This document shows, one piece after another, positions 34,500 to 46,190 of a DNA stretch of 64,000 bases. Both the position numbers and the translations under genes were made by a program. Numbering within the stretch: the stretch's first letter is position 1; every line of letters starts with the position of its first letter. Under the pieces are notes generated by a model that was given only the letters and a program-made list of their open reading frames with translations, did not search any database and was not told where the DNA came from. Source of the stretch: Diplolepis rosae (Eukaryota > Arthropoda > Insecta > Hymenoptera > Diplolepididae); NCBI GenBank assembly GCA_030998225.1, contig JAPYXD010000680.1, positions 3,162,001 to 3,226,000 of the forward strand, given 5' to 3'.

Positions 34500-36950
34500 G
34501 GAAGGACAAGTTCCTTAATTAGCCATTTTTGACCAACTTTTTTTTCAGAGGAGTTATATATTTTCTTTTATTTATCAAGAACGTTTTTATGAAAATCAAA
34601 AATTCAATTATCTCGCCAAAATACAAGTATACGAGATACGGAAAAAGTAATACAGAACAAAATTGTTCATTTTAAAAAGATATACAAATTTTCTCTGGAC
34701 TATTTTCACATAGGAGTTATATATTTTCTTTTATTCGTCAAGAAAGTTTTTATGAAAATCAAAAATTCAATTTTACCGCCAAAATATACGAGATACGGTA
34801 TAAATATTATAGAACAAAATTATTCATTTCAGAAAGATCTATAAATTTTCTCTTGACTATTTTTACATAGGAGTTATATATTTTCTTTTATTCGTCAAGA
34901 ACGTTTTTATGAAAATAAAAAATTTAATTTTCCTGCAAAAATTCACGAGATACAAAGAAAATATTATAGAACAAAATTATTCATTTGAAGAAGATCTACA
35001 AATATGTTATTGACTATTTTCGCATAAGAGTTATATATTTTCTTTTATTCGTCAAGAACGTTTTTATGAAAATCAGAAATTCAATTACCTCGCCAAAATA
35101 TACGAGATACGGAAAAAATATTATAGAACAAAATTATTCATTTCAGAAAGATCTATAAATTTTCTCTCGACTATTTTCACATAGGAGTTATATATTTTCT
35201 TTTATTCGTTAAGAACGTTTTTATGAAATTAAAAAATTTAATTTTCCTGCAAAAATTCACAAGATACAAAAAAAATGTTATAGAACAAAATTGTTCATTT
35301 TAAAAAGATATACAAATTTTCTCTTAACTATTTTCACATAGGAGTTATATATTTTCTTTTATTCGTCAAGAAAGTTTTTATGAAAATCAAAAATTTAATT
35401 TTCCTGCAAAAATTCACGAGATACAAAAAAATGTTATAGAACAAAATTATTCATTTGAAGAAGATCTACAAATAGGTTGTTGACTATTTTCGCATAAGAG
35501 TTATATATTTTCTTTTATTCGTCAAGAACGTTTTTATGAAAATCAGAAATTCAATTACCTCGCCTAAATATACGAGATACGAAAAAAATAATGAAAAACA
35601 AAATTGTTCATTTTAAAAAGATATACAAATTTTCTCTTGACTATTTTCACATAGGAGTTATATATTTTTTTTTATTCGTCAAGAAAGTTTTTATAAATAT
35701 CAAAAATTCAATTTTACCGCCAAAATATACGAGATACGGAAAAAATATTATAGAACAAAATTATTAATTTTAAATAGATATATAAATTTGCTATTGACTA
35801 TTTTTCCATTGGAGTTATATATTTTCTTTTATTCGTCAAGAAAGTTTTTATGAAAATCAAAAATTTAATTTTCCTGCAAAAATTCACGAGATACAAAAAA
35901 AATGTTATAGAACAAAATTTTTTATATCAAAAAGATCTACAAATATGCTATTGACTATTTTTCCATTGGAGTTATATATTTTCTTTTATTCGTCAAGAAA
36001 GTTTTTATGAAAATCAAAAATTTAATTTTCCTGCAAAAATTCACGAGATACAAAAAAAATGTTATAGAACAAAATTATTCATTTGAAGAAGATCTACAAA
36101 TAGGTTGTTGACTATTTTCGCATAAGAGTTATATATTTTCTTTTATTCGTCAAGAACGTTTTTATGAAAATCAGAAATTCAATTACCTCGCCTAAATATA
36201 CGAGATACGAAAAAAATAATGGAAAACAAAATTGTTCATTTTAAAAAGATATACAAATTTTCTCTTGACTATTTTCACATAGGAGTTATATATTTTTTTT
36301 TATTCGTCAAGAAAGTTTTTATAACTATAAAAAATTCAATTTTACCGCCAAAATATACGAGATACGGAAAAAATATTATAGAACAAAATTATTAATTTTA
36401 AATAGATATATAAATTTGCTATTGACTATTTTTCCATTGGACTTATATTTTTCCTTTTATTCATCAAGAACGTTTATATGAAAATCAAGAATTTAATTTT
36501 CCTGCAAAAATTCACGAGATACAAAAAAAATGTTATAGAACAAAATTGTTCATTTCAGAAATATCTATAAATTTGCTTTTGAATATTCTCTCATAGGAGT
36601 TATATATTTTCTTTTATTCATCAAAAACGTTTTTAGGAAAATCAAAAATTCAATTTTATCGACAAAATATACGAGATATGGATAAAATGTTATAAAACAA
36701 AATTGTTCATTTTAAAAAGATATACAAATTTTCCGTTGACTATTTTTCAATAAGAGTTTTTTATTCGTCAAAAATCATTTTATAAAGAAAGAATTTAATT
36801 TTCCTGCAAAAATTCACGAGATACAAAAAAAATGTTATAGAACAAAATTTTTTATATCAAAAAGATCTACAACTTTGGTGTTGATCATATTTTGATAGGA
36901 GAGTTGTATTTTGCTTAATAATGAATAATATTTTTAGAAATACTTCGGAG
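34500..36950 (+). repeat. 157-bp tandem array, 16 units
   Basis: The landmark GAGTTATAT begins at 34551, 34714, 34871, 35028, 35185, 35342, 35498, 35655, 35812, 35969 and 36126, then 36283, 36440, 36597, 36754 and 36901. Spacing is 157 bp with single-base exceptions, apart from the first interval (163) and the last (147). Each unit carries CAAAAATTCAATTTTACCGC, AAATATACGAGATACGG and AACAAAATTGTTCATTTT. A unit type with GAAGAAGATCTACAAATAGG recurs four units apart, indicating block duplication. The array is strongly A/T rich with no coding frame. Confidence 0.93.
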
Positions 36951-37457
36951 CGCGAAGCGCGACGAGCCAGTCACGCGTCCTATTTTTTAAATGCAAGTGT
37001 GGCTCTCGTGGATATAAAATAAAATAAAATTAATTTTCGTGTTCTGGCTGTGCAGCCCTGAACATAGTATCCGTTATCACGAAACTACGCTTTCGGTTGT
37101 TAAAGCGGTTTTCAACCCTTTCTTTCTCTTTCACCCACATATGACGAAAAGTAGCACAAAGGGGTGGTGGTGCGAAGCGACCGTATGAGTAAAACAAAAG
37201 AACAGAGAAGAGAAATTAATTGTCAGTAGCAGCACGAAAGTTGGCAGACTCTGCAGAGGCTCCAGCTTTTCTCTGATTTACGTGACTCGTTGCATAAAGA
37301 TATACGTATAATAACAAGCATAAAACATTTCACGAATACCTCATCCCTTCTCTCATACTTTTTTGACGACTTAGTATTTTCCAAACGTCTAGTTTAACTA
37401 TCAAGTTGTACCTAAAAATATTTAGCTGACGATGACTCAAACTAGCAATTTTGCTTA
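36951..37457. other. GCGCGAAGCGCG fragment, then unassigned intron
   Basis: GGAGCGCGAAGCGCGACGAG at 36946-36965 follows the array directly, as a related GGAGCGTGAGCCC follows the diverged copy at 2.12 kb. The rest, to 37457, shows no gene. Confidence 0.45.
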
Positions 37458-37761
37458 CGCGCAGAGAAAAGATCAGTAAAATTTACAGGAAGTTCGGCAC
37501 TTATTTGGACAACATGACTTTTCAGTAAATTTTACCAGAAGTTAAGTTCAATTAACAGATTTTCTGTACGTTTCACTCAGCGTCCAGTAAAATCTACTGA
37601 ATACGAAAAAATCTGAGTTAAGTTGATTGTACTGTACGCTAAGTGAATTGTACACAAAATCTGTTGATTGAACTCAACTTCTTGTAAAATTTACTTAAAA
37701 GTCATGTTGTCCAAATAAGTACCGAACTTCCTGTAAATTTTACTGATCTTTTTTCTGCGTG
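37458..37761. mobile_element. 304 bp palindromic MITE, TA-flanked
   Basis: It is inverted over nearly its whole length. Ends are CGCGCAGAGAAAAGATCAG and, from the right, CACGCAGAAAAAAGATCAG. These are followed on both sides by TAAAATTTACAGGAAGTTCG and TTATTTGGACAACATGACTT. TA lies at 37456-37457 and 37762-37763. Pieces of the same family are embedded in the composites at 43.3-44.0 and 51.35-51.6 kb. Confidence 0.88.
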
Positions 37762-37966
37762 TAGACTTGCAAAATTAAGGAATAATTTACAACTAAAACG
37801 ATTTTTTTCAAACATTATATTTTTTTCAGGAGTGGTAATAAAGTGAGAATTAGGGAACTAAATCTAAAAAAAAATGACGAATTAAAAAAAATTTTTGAGA
37901 AATAAACAAATTTCAAAATCCTTGTTTCAAATTGATAAATTTATATTGATCAATTAACGGTTCTTC

Positions 37967-38075
37967 CAGACAAGTAATTAAAGAACGAGAAAAAAGTTTC
38001 CGCCAGGATTCGAACCGGTGTCACTACTTTTCCGGGCCCATGTAGATTTTTTCTCGTTCTTGAATTATTTATCTG
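37967..38075 (-). repeat. hairpin carrying a tRNA T-arm-like B box
   Basis: The 30-bp arms CAGACAAGTAATTAAAGAAC... (37967-37996) and the inverted copy (38046-38075) enclose 49 bp. On the minus strand the loop contains GGTTCGAATCC, an exact match to the RNA polymerase III B-box consensus, within ACCGGTTCGAATCCTGGCGG. No A box or full cloverleaf is present. Confidence 0.6.
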
Positions 38076-38079
38076 TATG

Positions 38080-40330
38080 AACTGCGAATTTTCCAATTTA
38101 AATATTATAAATTCGTTAAATGCGTTGAATAAAATTATCAACAAATGACAGATTGTAACTGGAGTTACAAAAATATTAAAAATAATATGAGGTTTTTAAA
38201 CATTTCAAAAAAATAATTTGGATTTGCCTTTTTGTCGATTCAAAAATAAATTTTTCAATTTATTCTTAATGAGCACTTTTTCGTTTATGAGTACTGTTAA
38301 TAAATAAGCTACATCGGCTGAATGAAAAAGGAAAAAGAAAAAGGGATGCAAACAACGAAAAGGGGTCAAGCGGTCTAGTAATCTCAACGCTTGCCTCAAT
38401 CGTTAACTCAACTCAACAAGGGCGCTCCCTTTTTACTTTTTCGAAAAAAAATTAACGTTGTATGTTTCTGTATAAAAAAATACAATTTCACAATTAATGC
38501 CTATTATAAATCAATTACATAAACACGCGCAATAAAAGTTATAATCATTTTAAAAATGTTTAACCAATGACTACCATCTTTCACTATGTAAAAAATGTGC
38601 ACTGGTCCATGCCTGGCCCAGAGTTGGCAAGCTCTAGCTTATAATTTAACATTGGATAAGGCCTAATAAACGAACAATTGCAAGATTTGCCAGATTTTCT
38701 AGATCAGAGCCACGTCGAGGAATTTCTGTACGAGTATTACATATTATTTCGATAGTTATTTTTAATCAATTCAAAGTGACCCAACCCCGTATATAAATAC
38801 GAATTTGAATCACAAAATCCGGTTTAAGTTGGATAATCAAATATATCCATACTTATATAAAAAAATAAAAAAATGTCTTTTATAAGTTTATTTTACCTAG
38901 AAAAGAAGGGCGGGTGCGTACCAAAATGTAAACTTGTTTTTTTGTGGCAGTGATCTTCGTATATTTTTAAATAGTTGATGGATTTTTATTTATTAACTTG
39001 AATTTTTTTTAACCCTTAAATGACACCTGGGGTAAATCTACCCCAGGCCATTTTGACCGCTTAATGCTTCTATGATTAGAGTGAACCTCTGATGGAAGCT
39101 ATTTAGACTATTATTTGTTGGTACTAAATTTTTTCAAATAAATTTTTTTTTTCAATTTGCTCATTTGTAATTGTGTAAAATTTGTGGGGCATAGAAATAG
39201 ACGAAATAAGGAAAGGAAGGGGATTTGGAGGTTACCTTTTTATCTTTCCTTCTTCCGTATCTTGATTTTTTTTTTTTGAGATACGTATAGATATATTTGA
39301 TTGTCCAAGCAGGAGCAGTTTTTGTGGTTTCAATCCGGATTTCTTTCCTGATCAAGACCACTTTAAATTATAAACCTTTTTGCGCGTTAAAAATTTTTTA
39401 TTTGAATTTTTAATCAAAACTCAATTATTGAGTGAAAACATGCGGCAAACGTGTTGATAATGTAATGATCGCGGGGTTAGCAGACGGAATCCATTGATCG
39501 ATTAATTAATTGTCAGACAATAGATACGCAGGTTTGCGGTGTCAATATTGAGTTCATGGTTAATGCATTCAAGACAATCTCTAGTTGGGGATCGACTCTC
39601 TGTTCCTGGGAATCGATTATTAAGAGTGACACTATGCACATCCCATTAATTAAATTATCAACTTTTCTTTATATGGTTCAACCACTGGGCGCATAAATAT
39701 TCTCCAAACTTCACTTGACTTAAGTTTTATTTTCCTGGAAAGCAAACAATGGGATATCTTCTGTTTATAATTTTTATTTATTCTAATTACCAAGACAGAT
39801 AATTTCTGTTTTGCACATTTACTATCCAATATAATTTTTACTGGACGGAATTCTTATTTTGCATTTTTTTTATCATTTCGAATTCCCGTTTACTAATGGT
39901 ATTCATTTATTTAAGTTTATATTTAATCTAATTTCATTTCTTCTTAATTGTTATTCACCACAAAATTATTTGCTTTGAATTTCACTCTGCATAGAGTTTT
40001 TATTCGTCTGTATCGGCATCTGTTAAAATTTCATTTAGCCATCAAATCAATCGGCTTGACTTTCATTTTTTCCGAATTATGTAAAATGATATTTATCTTA
40101 CAATAAAAATGCGCAAATATAAATATTTTGCAAAATTGAAACTTGGATTTGTAAAAATGAGGCTATGAATCAATCAGACTACGTGACAAAAGTACTGTAA
40201 AATAACTTTTTCAATTTACAGAATGTTATTCTAAAAATTCATGAAATAAAACAAAAATAAATAAAAAACATGTACCAACGTAGTTTTAGTAAAACTTTTG
40301 CAAACATTTTAGGGAAAGTACTTTTTTCCT
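38080..40330. other. no gene recognised
   Basis: This is intron. There is a small hairpin CCTGGGGTAAATCTACCCCAGG at 39027-39048. 39450-39660 is a less AT-rich, single-copy-looking stretch with several TAATTA-type words. The open frames at 38205 and 39161 are not recognisable. Confidence 0.4.
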
Positions 40331-40334
40331 GCTG

Positions 40335-40525
40335 TACCCCGAAAGCTAGCCTTGTCGGTGTCGTTTTGCGTGTGGAAAGTTTATTTTCTTACAATAGTTC
40401 AGTAAAATATTCAGTCTGCAAAAAATTTAAAAAACTTAAAATTTTACCACACTAGTGCGGGAAAATCTACTTTCCGCGCGCAAATCAACACCGAATCGTT
40501 CTTGCGTTAAAATACGCCTTTCCGC
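40335..40525. repeat. dispersed palindromic repeat, copy 1
   Basis: CCGAAAGCTAGCCTTGTCGG, GTGTCGTTTTGCGTGTGG and CACTAGTGCGGGAAAATC are shared with 54250-54345, where the repeat is more compact. Confidence 0.55.
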
Positions 40526-41218
40526 ACTTGATACGAAATATACTACTGTGAATCAAAAAAGTTATTTTACAGAAATGAACTAATGTATATTTTGTTCACG
40601 TGTTCCAGATGATCAATGTCTCAAAAAAAGCAGTTATGTGAGTTTCTAATTGAAATTCCTGAAAACAATAAAAAAATCTGTTCGGCTATTTGATTTCTAC
40701 TACAATAAAATAGATGTAAAATGGAATCCATAGGATATTTACGCGTTTCTTTAACTATTCCAGCCACTATTTTCTATACTATTAAACTCTACTATTAAAC
40801 TATTACTTCTTATCTCTAAAAAATTGATAAAAAACGTACACATTTATATAAAAGTCAAGTATTTAATACATTTATCATGCACGTGCAAATATAAATTATA
40901 TCTACAGCATCTACATATACTTGATGAATACATAGGAAGCAGCTAAACGTTGAAAGCTCTGTAATTGAAAATAAATCATTTGAAAAGCATGCAAGGCACC
41001 AGATATTAGAGAGACAGAGTCATGATTACTAGGGATTTTGTTTCGAATCTTGACAAGAAAATGAAAGATAACTAAAATCGACGTTCTCAAGATTTTGGTA
41101 GATTTCTTCTCGTATTTATTTTAATTCTGTATGTTTGAAACAATTCTGAGATACTGAAAAGGAGATTTTATTGCAACCACCAGGATCCAAGAACGTCTTT
41201 TTCTCTCTATCGCAAGTA

Positions 41219-41759
41219 CACTCGAGATTCCCTATAACGAGAAGCTCGAGCATCGGAGACCTCTCTGTATCGAGCGCGAGAGGGATCCCCTCCATATCCT
41301 ACTTGTTAGTACGCGCTGTTATGCGCATTATATGATGCGCGCAGTCAGTCTGTCAGTGATGCCATGTGAATAATTGTATTTACATAGTAAAAAGCGTATA
41401 AAAAAGATTTTTGCAAGTATTGAACATGGAATTGACTTATTTGACGGTATGTACTCAAAATACTAAAAATATAATAATATAATAATAAAAATATCTATGC
41501 TTATTAGGTGTATTTTTGAATTTTTCCAGAAAAAAAGAAATGTCTTGACGATTAATAAAAAAATGGAAATTTTGAAAAATTTGGAAAACGGGATGAAAAA
41601 TTGGGAAATTTGCAAAAAATACGTTTCAAATTTGAGCGCGCTTCATTCCGTAGTAGTGGGGGAAGAGGGGTCAATCGTCTGCTCGTTGTGGGGAGGCGTG
41701 ACGCGCTCGTAAAAGGGAGGCCTTGTTACAGGGAATCTTGTTATAGGGAATCTCGAGTG
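41219..41759 (+). mobile_element. 541 bp pogo/Tigger-type deletion derivative
   Basis: The inverted ends are CACTCGAGATTCCCTATAAC on both sides. TA is duplicated (41217-41218 and 41760-41761). The right end is followed inward by a second, imperfect GATTCCCTGTAAC. The coding remnant 41497-41712 reads KRNVLTINKKMEILKNLENG, then KNWEICKKYVSN, the CENP-B/pogo N-terminal helix-turn-helix. The DDE domain is entirely missing and the frame runs into unrelated sequence after about residue 48. Full-length relatives are expected to exceed 2 kb. Confidence 0.85.
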
Positions 41760-41799
41760 TACGATGATTTCTTAGGCGAAACGATCTAAGGTTCGAAAT

Positions 41800-43302
41800 C
41801 GTTTTTATGGAAAGTGAATCGCGATTTCATGATGCTTCATGAGGGTGCATTCATGAGGGTTAACAGTTTTGAGGAATGAACTGATCATTAGTTAGACTGA
41901 TGTGGAAATTTTTAAAAGTGCTCTGCCCTCTCCAGTCCGGATTGCAAAAACAATTAGTTAAAGACAATAATGCGACGACGGAGCTACAAACTTGAGAGAC
42001 TTTACACGAATTTCAAGTGATACGGCGCGTCACGTTCGCCGACATCTTGACAAGCATCGTAAGCTCGAAATCATTTAAATAATAATGAAATAGAAAAACA
42101 CGTAACAAACAACGATCCTTGACAATCACTTTGGCGATGCTTCGAACAACGTAATTTATTTTGGGGGCTCACGCTCCGCACTTCTTTCTGATACCAGCTA
42201 CTTTTTTCAATTTTTCTGCAATTCGCCTAATTCCCGCTGGGCGGATCTTTTTGTTCAGGTGACGACGATAATCGTTGTTTTAAATAATTAATTACTTTTT
42301 TTTAATTTATTCAGATTTTAAATCAATTTGAAGCGAATGAATAAAAATTTTAGTATTTTGTGGGAATATTGCCTTTTTGGTTTCATATATGAAGCATTTA
42401 ATTGAATTTCATCTCGAAAAATATCAAAAAGATTTTGGCTAATATATATTGCAGCGCAATAAACAATTATGCTAGTAAATATATTTTGCGATCTCACTAT
42501 TAATGAAATTTTTGTTTGATCACGTGGAAAAATATTTACTTTACGCATGAATATATCTTTACAATTGTACAATTTTTCCAAAAATAAACTTTTCAATTTA
42601 CCTTTTCATTTCAAACTGCATTTACAATTGAACGTGAACAATATTTCTGTCTCTAAAGTCAAACATTATACTTTAGACTCACATTTTAAATTACATCGAA
42701 AATAATTTTTATCTGAAATTTAAATGCTCTATTTTAAATACAATTTATGATATTTCTTCAAAAATTTTACGGTATCCAAAGTTGTTTATTCTGAATGATT
42801 TTCCAAGTGTATTTCTATTTAAAATTTCATTTGCAATTTATGTACAATCTTTTTCTATTCTCGAAAATCACACCTTTTTATTTACACACATATTTGAATC
42901 ATTTGAATTTTTTAGCGCAGATAAGCAAACTAACATTTTGATAATTTTGACATTCTGCAAAATATTCGGGTTATTATCTAAAATTAAGTTGGATTAACCA
43001 AAAAATTCAATTATTATACAGCTGACTCAATTTTTGGTTCATTAAACCAAAGAATCTGTTTCGAGCTGCCAAAAATGTTAAGTTTGGATAAGATTTAGTT
43101 AAATCAAGCAAATACTTTCATAGACTCAACAAAATTTTGATCTTCTTTAACAAAATAATAAATTAATGATTTAATAAAAAAAATAATACATTTTATAAAT
43201 TTTATTAAATTTAATAAAATAAATAATTAATTAATGAACCCTAAGGTCAATATTTCCACCAGAAACTAACATTATTGTTAAACATAAATATAGATAAGAA
43301 TA
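41800..43302. other. no gene recognised
   Basis: This is AT-rich intron. The open frames at 42318 and 42782 have no recognisable domain. Confidence 0.4.
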
Positions 43303-44034
43303 CTCTTTAAATTCAAATGAGTGAAATTTCACTGAAAGAATATCTGAAAATGGGTTACTTTATGACTCTAGTGAAAATTCCACTGGTAATCAGTGGTATT
43401 TCACAAAAAAACAATGACATTTCCACCGAAGTTGATCAGTAAATCTCAATCGGCAAAGAAAGTTTAATTGATAAACCCCGGTATCAATTTTACTGTTTTT
43501 CAGTGAAATATCACTGACTATCAGTAGAATTTTTATCGAAGTGAAAAGTAACTCATTTCTAAACGCAAAAAAAAAGATTCTTGAAATTTAGAGAAAGTCG
43601 AGTTACAGATTATCTACTCTCTGAATCTGAATCAGTCAAAATCTACTTATTATCAGTGAAATTTGACTGATTCAAATAGCTAAAAAGAGGTTACTGCGAA
43701 TCAGTCAAATTTCACTGATTACTTCAGTGGAAAGTAACTGATTTAACAGTGGAAAATATTGTTTTCACTAATTGAACAGTGAAAATTAACTGATTTAACA
43801 GTGAAAAATATAGTTTCCACTGATGAGTCAGTGAAAAGGTAAATCACTGAAAATTTGACTGATTCAGACTTAGAGTATTTACAAAATACGAAAAAATCCG
43901 AGTTTTGTTCTTGTAAAATCTATTAAAAAGTCAAGCTGTAAAAATAAGTAGCGAACTTTCTGTCGATTTGATGAATGTTTTTTCTGCGTTTAGCTGTTTC
44001 ATCAGTGAAATCCTACTGATTTAAATTCAAAGAA
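43303..44034. mobile_element. composite CAGTGAAA element with two nested insertions
   Basis: The outer ends are CTCTTTAAATTCAAATGAG and, from the right, TTCTTTGAATTTAAATCAG, with TA on both sides (43301-43302 and 44035-44036). Inside lies a decayed copy of the palindromic MITE seen at 37458 (ACGCAAAAAAAAAGATTC about 43563, TTTTTTCTGCGTTTAGC about 43978). Inside that lies the CTCTCTAAATTTG MITE at 43617-43875. The stretch GATCAGTAAATCTCAATCGG (about 43434) is the uninterrupted counterpart of the MITE site at 51007. Confidence 0.75.
43617..43875. mobile_element. CTCTCTAAATTTG MITE, copy 3 (259 bp)
   Basis: The ends are CTCTCTGAATCTGAATCAG and CTGATTCAGACTTAGAG, the right one 2 bp short. TA flanks it at 43615-43616 and 43876-43877. 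Confidence 0.8.
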
Positions 44035-44039
44035 TATGC

Positions 44040-45269
44040 GTTTCTTTTATTTTTGGAGCAAGTAAAAATCAAGTGTTATTCAACATCCTGTTTGGTCCAG
44101 GCATGAAACTTTATACGAAGCGTTCGTCGCCAGATCGTAAGCGAAGCAAGGCAAAATACCAAGTCGGTAATATGATCATCGAAGCCACCTGTTTGAAATA
44201 CTTGATTTTAAAAGTTTTCTTATGTACACATGGTTTTATACTTTTTTTTATCGAAAGTCCATATTCTCATAGGATCCATGTCACAAGGAAATTATTCTCA
44301 GCGGCTTAACCTCCGGAAACCCCATGAGATGAAACCCGCGCTCGACGTGCGCTTATATAATGTTCATATATATTATATAGATTTATATTTATGAGGAGCG
44401 ATATATAACATAATCCAAACTACAATAGACAAAAATCCTTCTTTGTGGAAGAGAAGTTAATAATGTTGAGAATAAAGAGTCAAAATAGAATAAATATTGC
44501 GAAATATTAATTTTTTATAGGAAATTTTACTTGATAGAAACTTTTTGACACTTGTAATTTCCACTTTTTTGTAAATTTATCATCTTCATAAGTCATAAGC
44601 AGTGACTGTAACTTTGAAGGATTTGGGTCCCTTGCGAGTTACTTTTTCACACAATTACGTGCAGAGACAGCGTCGAGCTCGAGAATGGGAAAAATGTCGA
44701 GAAAATGAAACTCTATAGATATTTATTCAAGCACGTAACATCGAATCTCCCTCTCTTAGTTTTCCCTTACTACATCAAAAATTGAAACTGGAGAAGCAAA
44801 GTTGGAAATATGCTATGCGGTAAATAGAAAGAATGCATATGATTGAAATTTTTTTCCTGGAAATGTAATTTTATGCATAGTCGAATCTTCTATTTTTATT
44901 CAGAATTTTAGATCGCTTTTTTTGTTTTTTTTGGAAAGTTTAAGTCAACATGATAGTACAGCTGAAAGAAATCGAGCATATTACTATTGAGTGGAGTAAC
45001 TTTGAAGCCCAAAACCTGAGAAGTGTAGCTTCCAAGCTAGATAATTTGATAAAATTTGCTAGATAAAATTTGCTGAAGATAAGCTTTATACAGTTTGTTA
45101 GAATCGCAAGGTAAAATCTGAATTTCCGAACACAAATTTTGCTATAAAATTATCCAGTTAAGACTGTGGATGTCGGTAATTGCATTTACAGTATATAAGG
45201 TAATTCAAAAATTGATAAATAATGGATTTTCTTTGATAGATAGAAATTTTTGGCTTTTTTGATAATCTT
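44040..45269. other. no gene recognised
   Basis: This is intron. The 78 aa open frame at 44073 starts MLFNILFGPGMKLYTKRSS and matches no family I know. There is no splice or promoter evidence. Confidence 0.4.
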
Positions 45270-45785
45270 ACAAGATTTAAGGAGATGTATGATTTAGCCG
45301 TTCCCTACCTTACCGACACTTTTTTATCGTCCTTTGCATTTCTACATTAATTAAGATATTGAGTTAAAATTTTAAGTAATTAGGTAAAAAACACTAAGGA
45401 TAATTATTAAAAAAATGTTTCCAAAAATAAATTTGTCTATAATTATAAATACTTAGGAGGAGATAAACGTTCCTTACTTTCTAAATCTGGATCAGTCAAA
45501 TTTTCACCGATTGAATCAGTGATTTGACTTTTCACTGATTCATCAGTGAAAAAATATTTTTCACCGTTAAATCAGTCAATTTTCACTGAAATAATCAGTA
45601 AAATTTGACTGATTTACAGTAACCTATTTTTAGCTATTTGAATCAGTCAAATTTCACTGATAAGCAGTAGATTTTGACTGATTCAAATTTAGAGAGTAGT
45701 GCTTTTTACCTAATTACTTAAAGTTTTGACTTGATAGCTCAATTAATTTGGAAATGCGAAGGACGAAAAAAAATGTCGGGAAGGT
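45270..45785. repeat. TTAAGGCCATG-family palindrome, copy interrupted by a MITE
   Basis: The left arm (TTCCCTACCTTACCGACAC, then ATTAAGATATTGAGTTAAAA) and the inverted right arm (GTCGGGAAGGTAGGGATCGG) face each other. The MITE 45477-45696 splits GTTCCTTAGTGC after the TA. Confidence 0.7.
45477..45696. mobile_element. CTCTCTAAATTTG MITE, copy 4 (220 bp)
   Basis: The left end CTTTCTAAATCTGGATCAG and right end CTGATTCAAATTTAGAGAG are inverted repeats. TA is duplicated (45475-45476 and 45697-45698). The unoccupied site is at 3235-3236. Confidence 0.88.
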
Positions 45786-46151
45786 AGGGATCGGATAAAT
45801 CATACATGACCTTAATTGCAATTACAGACGTTACGTTATTTCCGATTTGTGACCTTGAGGGCATGTATCACTCATTGGATTCCTACCTTATCGACATTTT
45901 ATTGGCTTTAAATTCATTACCATGTGAAACTGGATATTAAGGTTTTGCAAAATTAAGGGGGTAGTCCACTGTGATAGCTCCGAAAGATTCGATTTTTTAA
46001 TATTTTTTTATTCAAAAATTAAAATATTGAAAATTATGTTTACAAAACTTTAAACACGCTTCTCTAAAAATCACATTTTTCGGACGGTGCCGGTGATTTG
46101 AAAAAATAAAATAAAGCCTTCTGAAATCTTAACGGCATATTATCATATTTT

Positions 46152-46154
46152 TAA

Positions 46155-46190
<36 letters not shown>
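46152..46190. repeat. (AT)n microsatellite
   Basis: A run of alternating AT of about 34 bp, followed by CGCCAGGCACAAAAGGGTTAA. Confidence 0.9.

Noticed and set aside
39010..39063. piggyBac terminus (TTAACCCTTAAATG...) with CCTGGGGTAAATCTACCCCAGG
   Set aside because: The 22-bp hairpin is real, but no matching opposite end with TTAA was found nearby.
44073..44309. 78-codon frame with a basic stretch as a small gene
   Set aside because: No homology recognised, and no promoter, poly-A or splice signals beyond chance.
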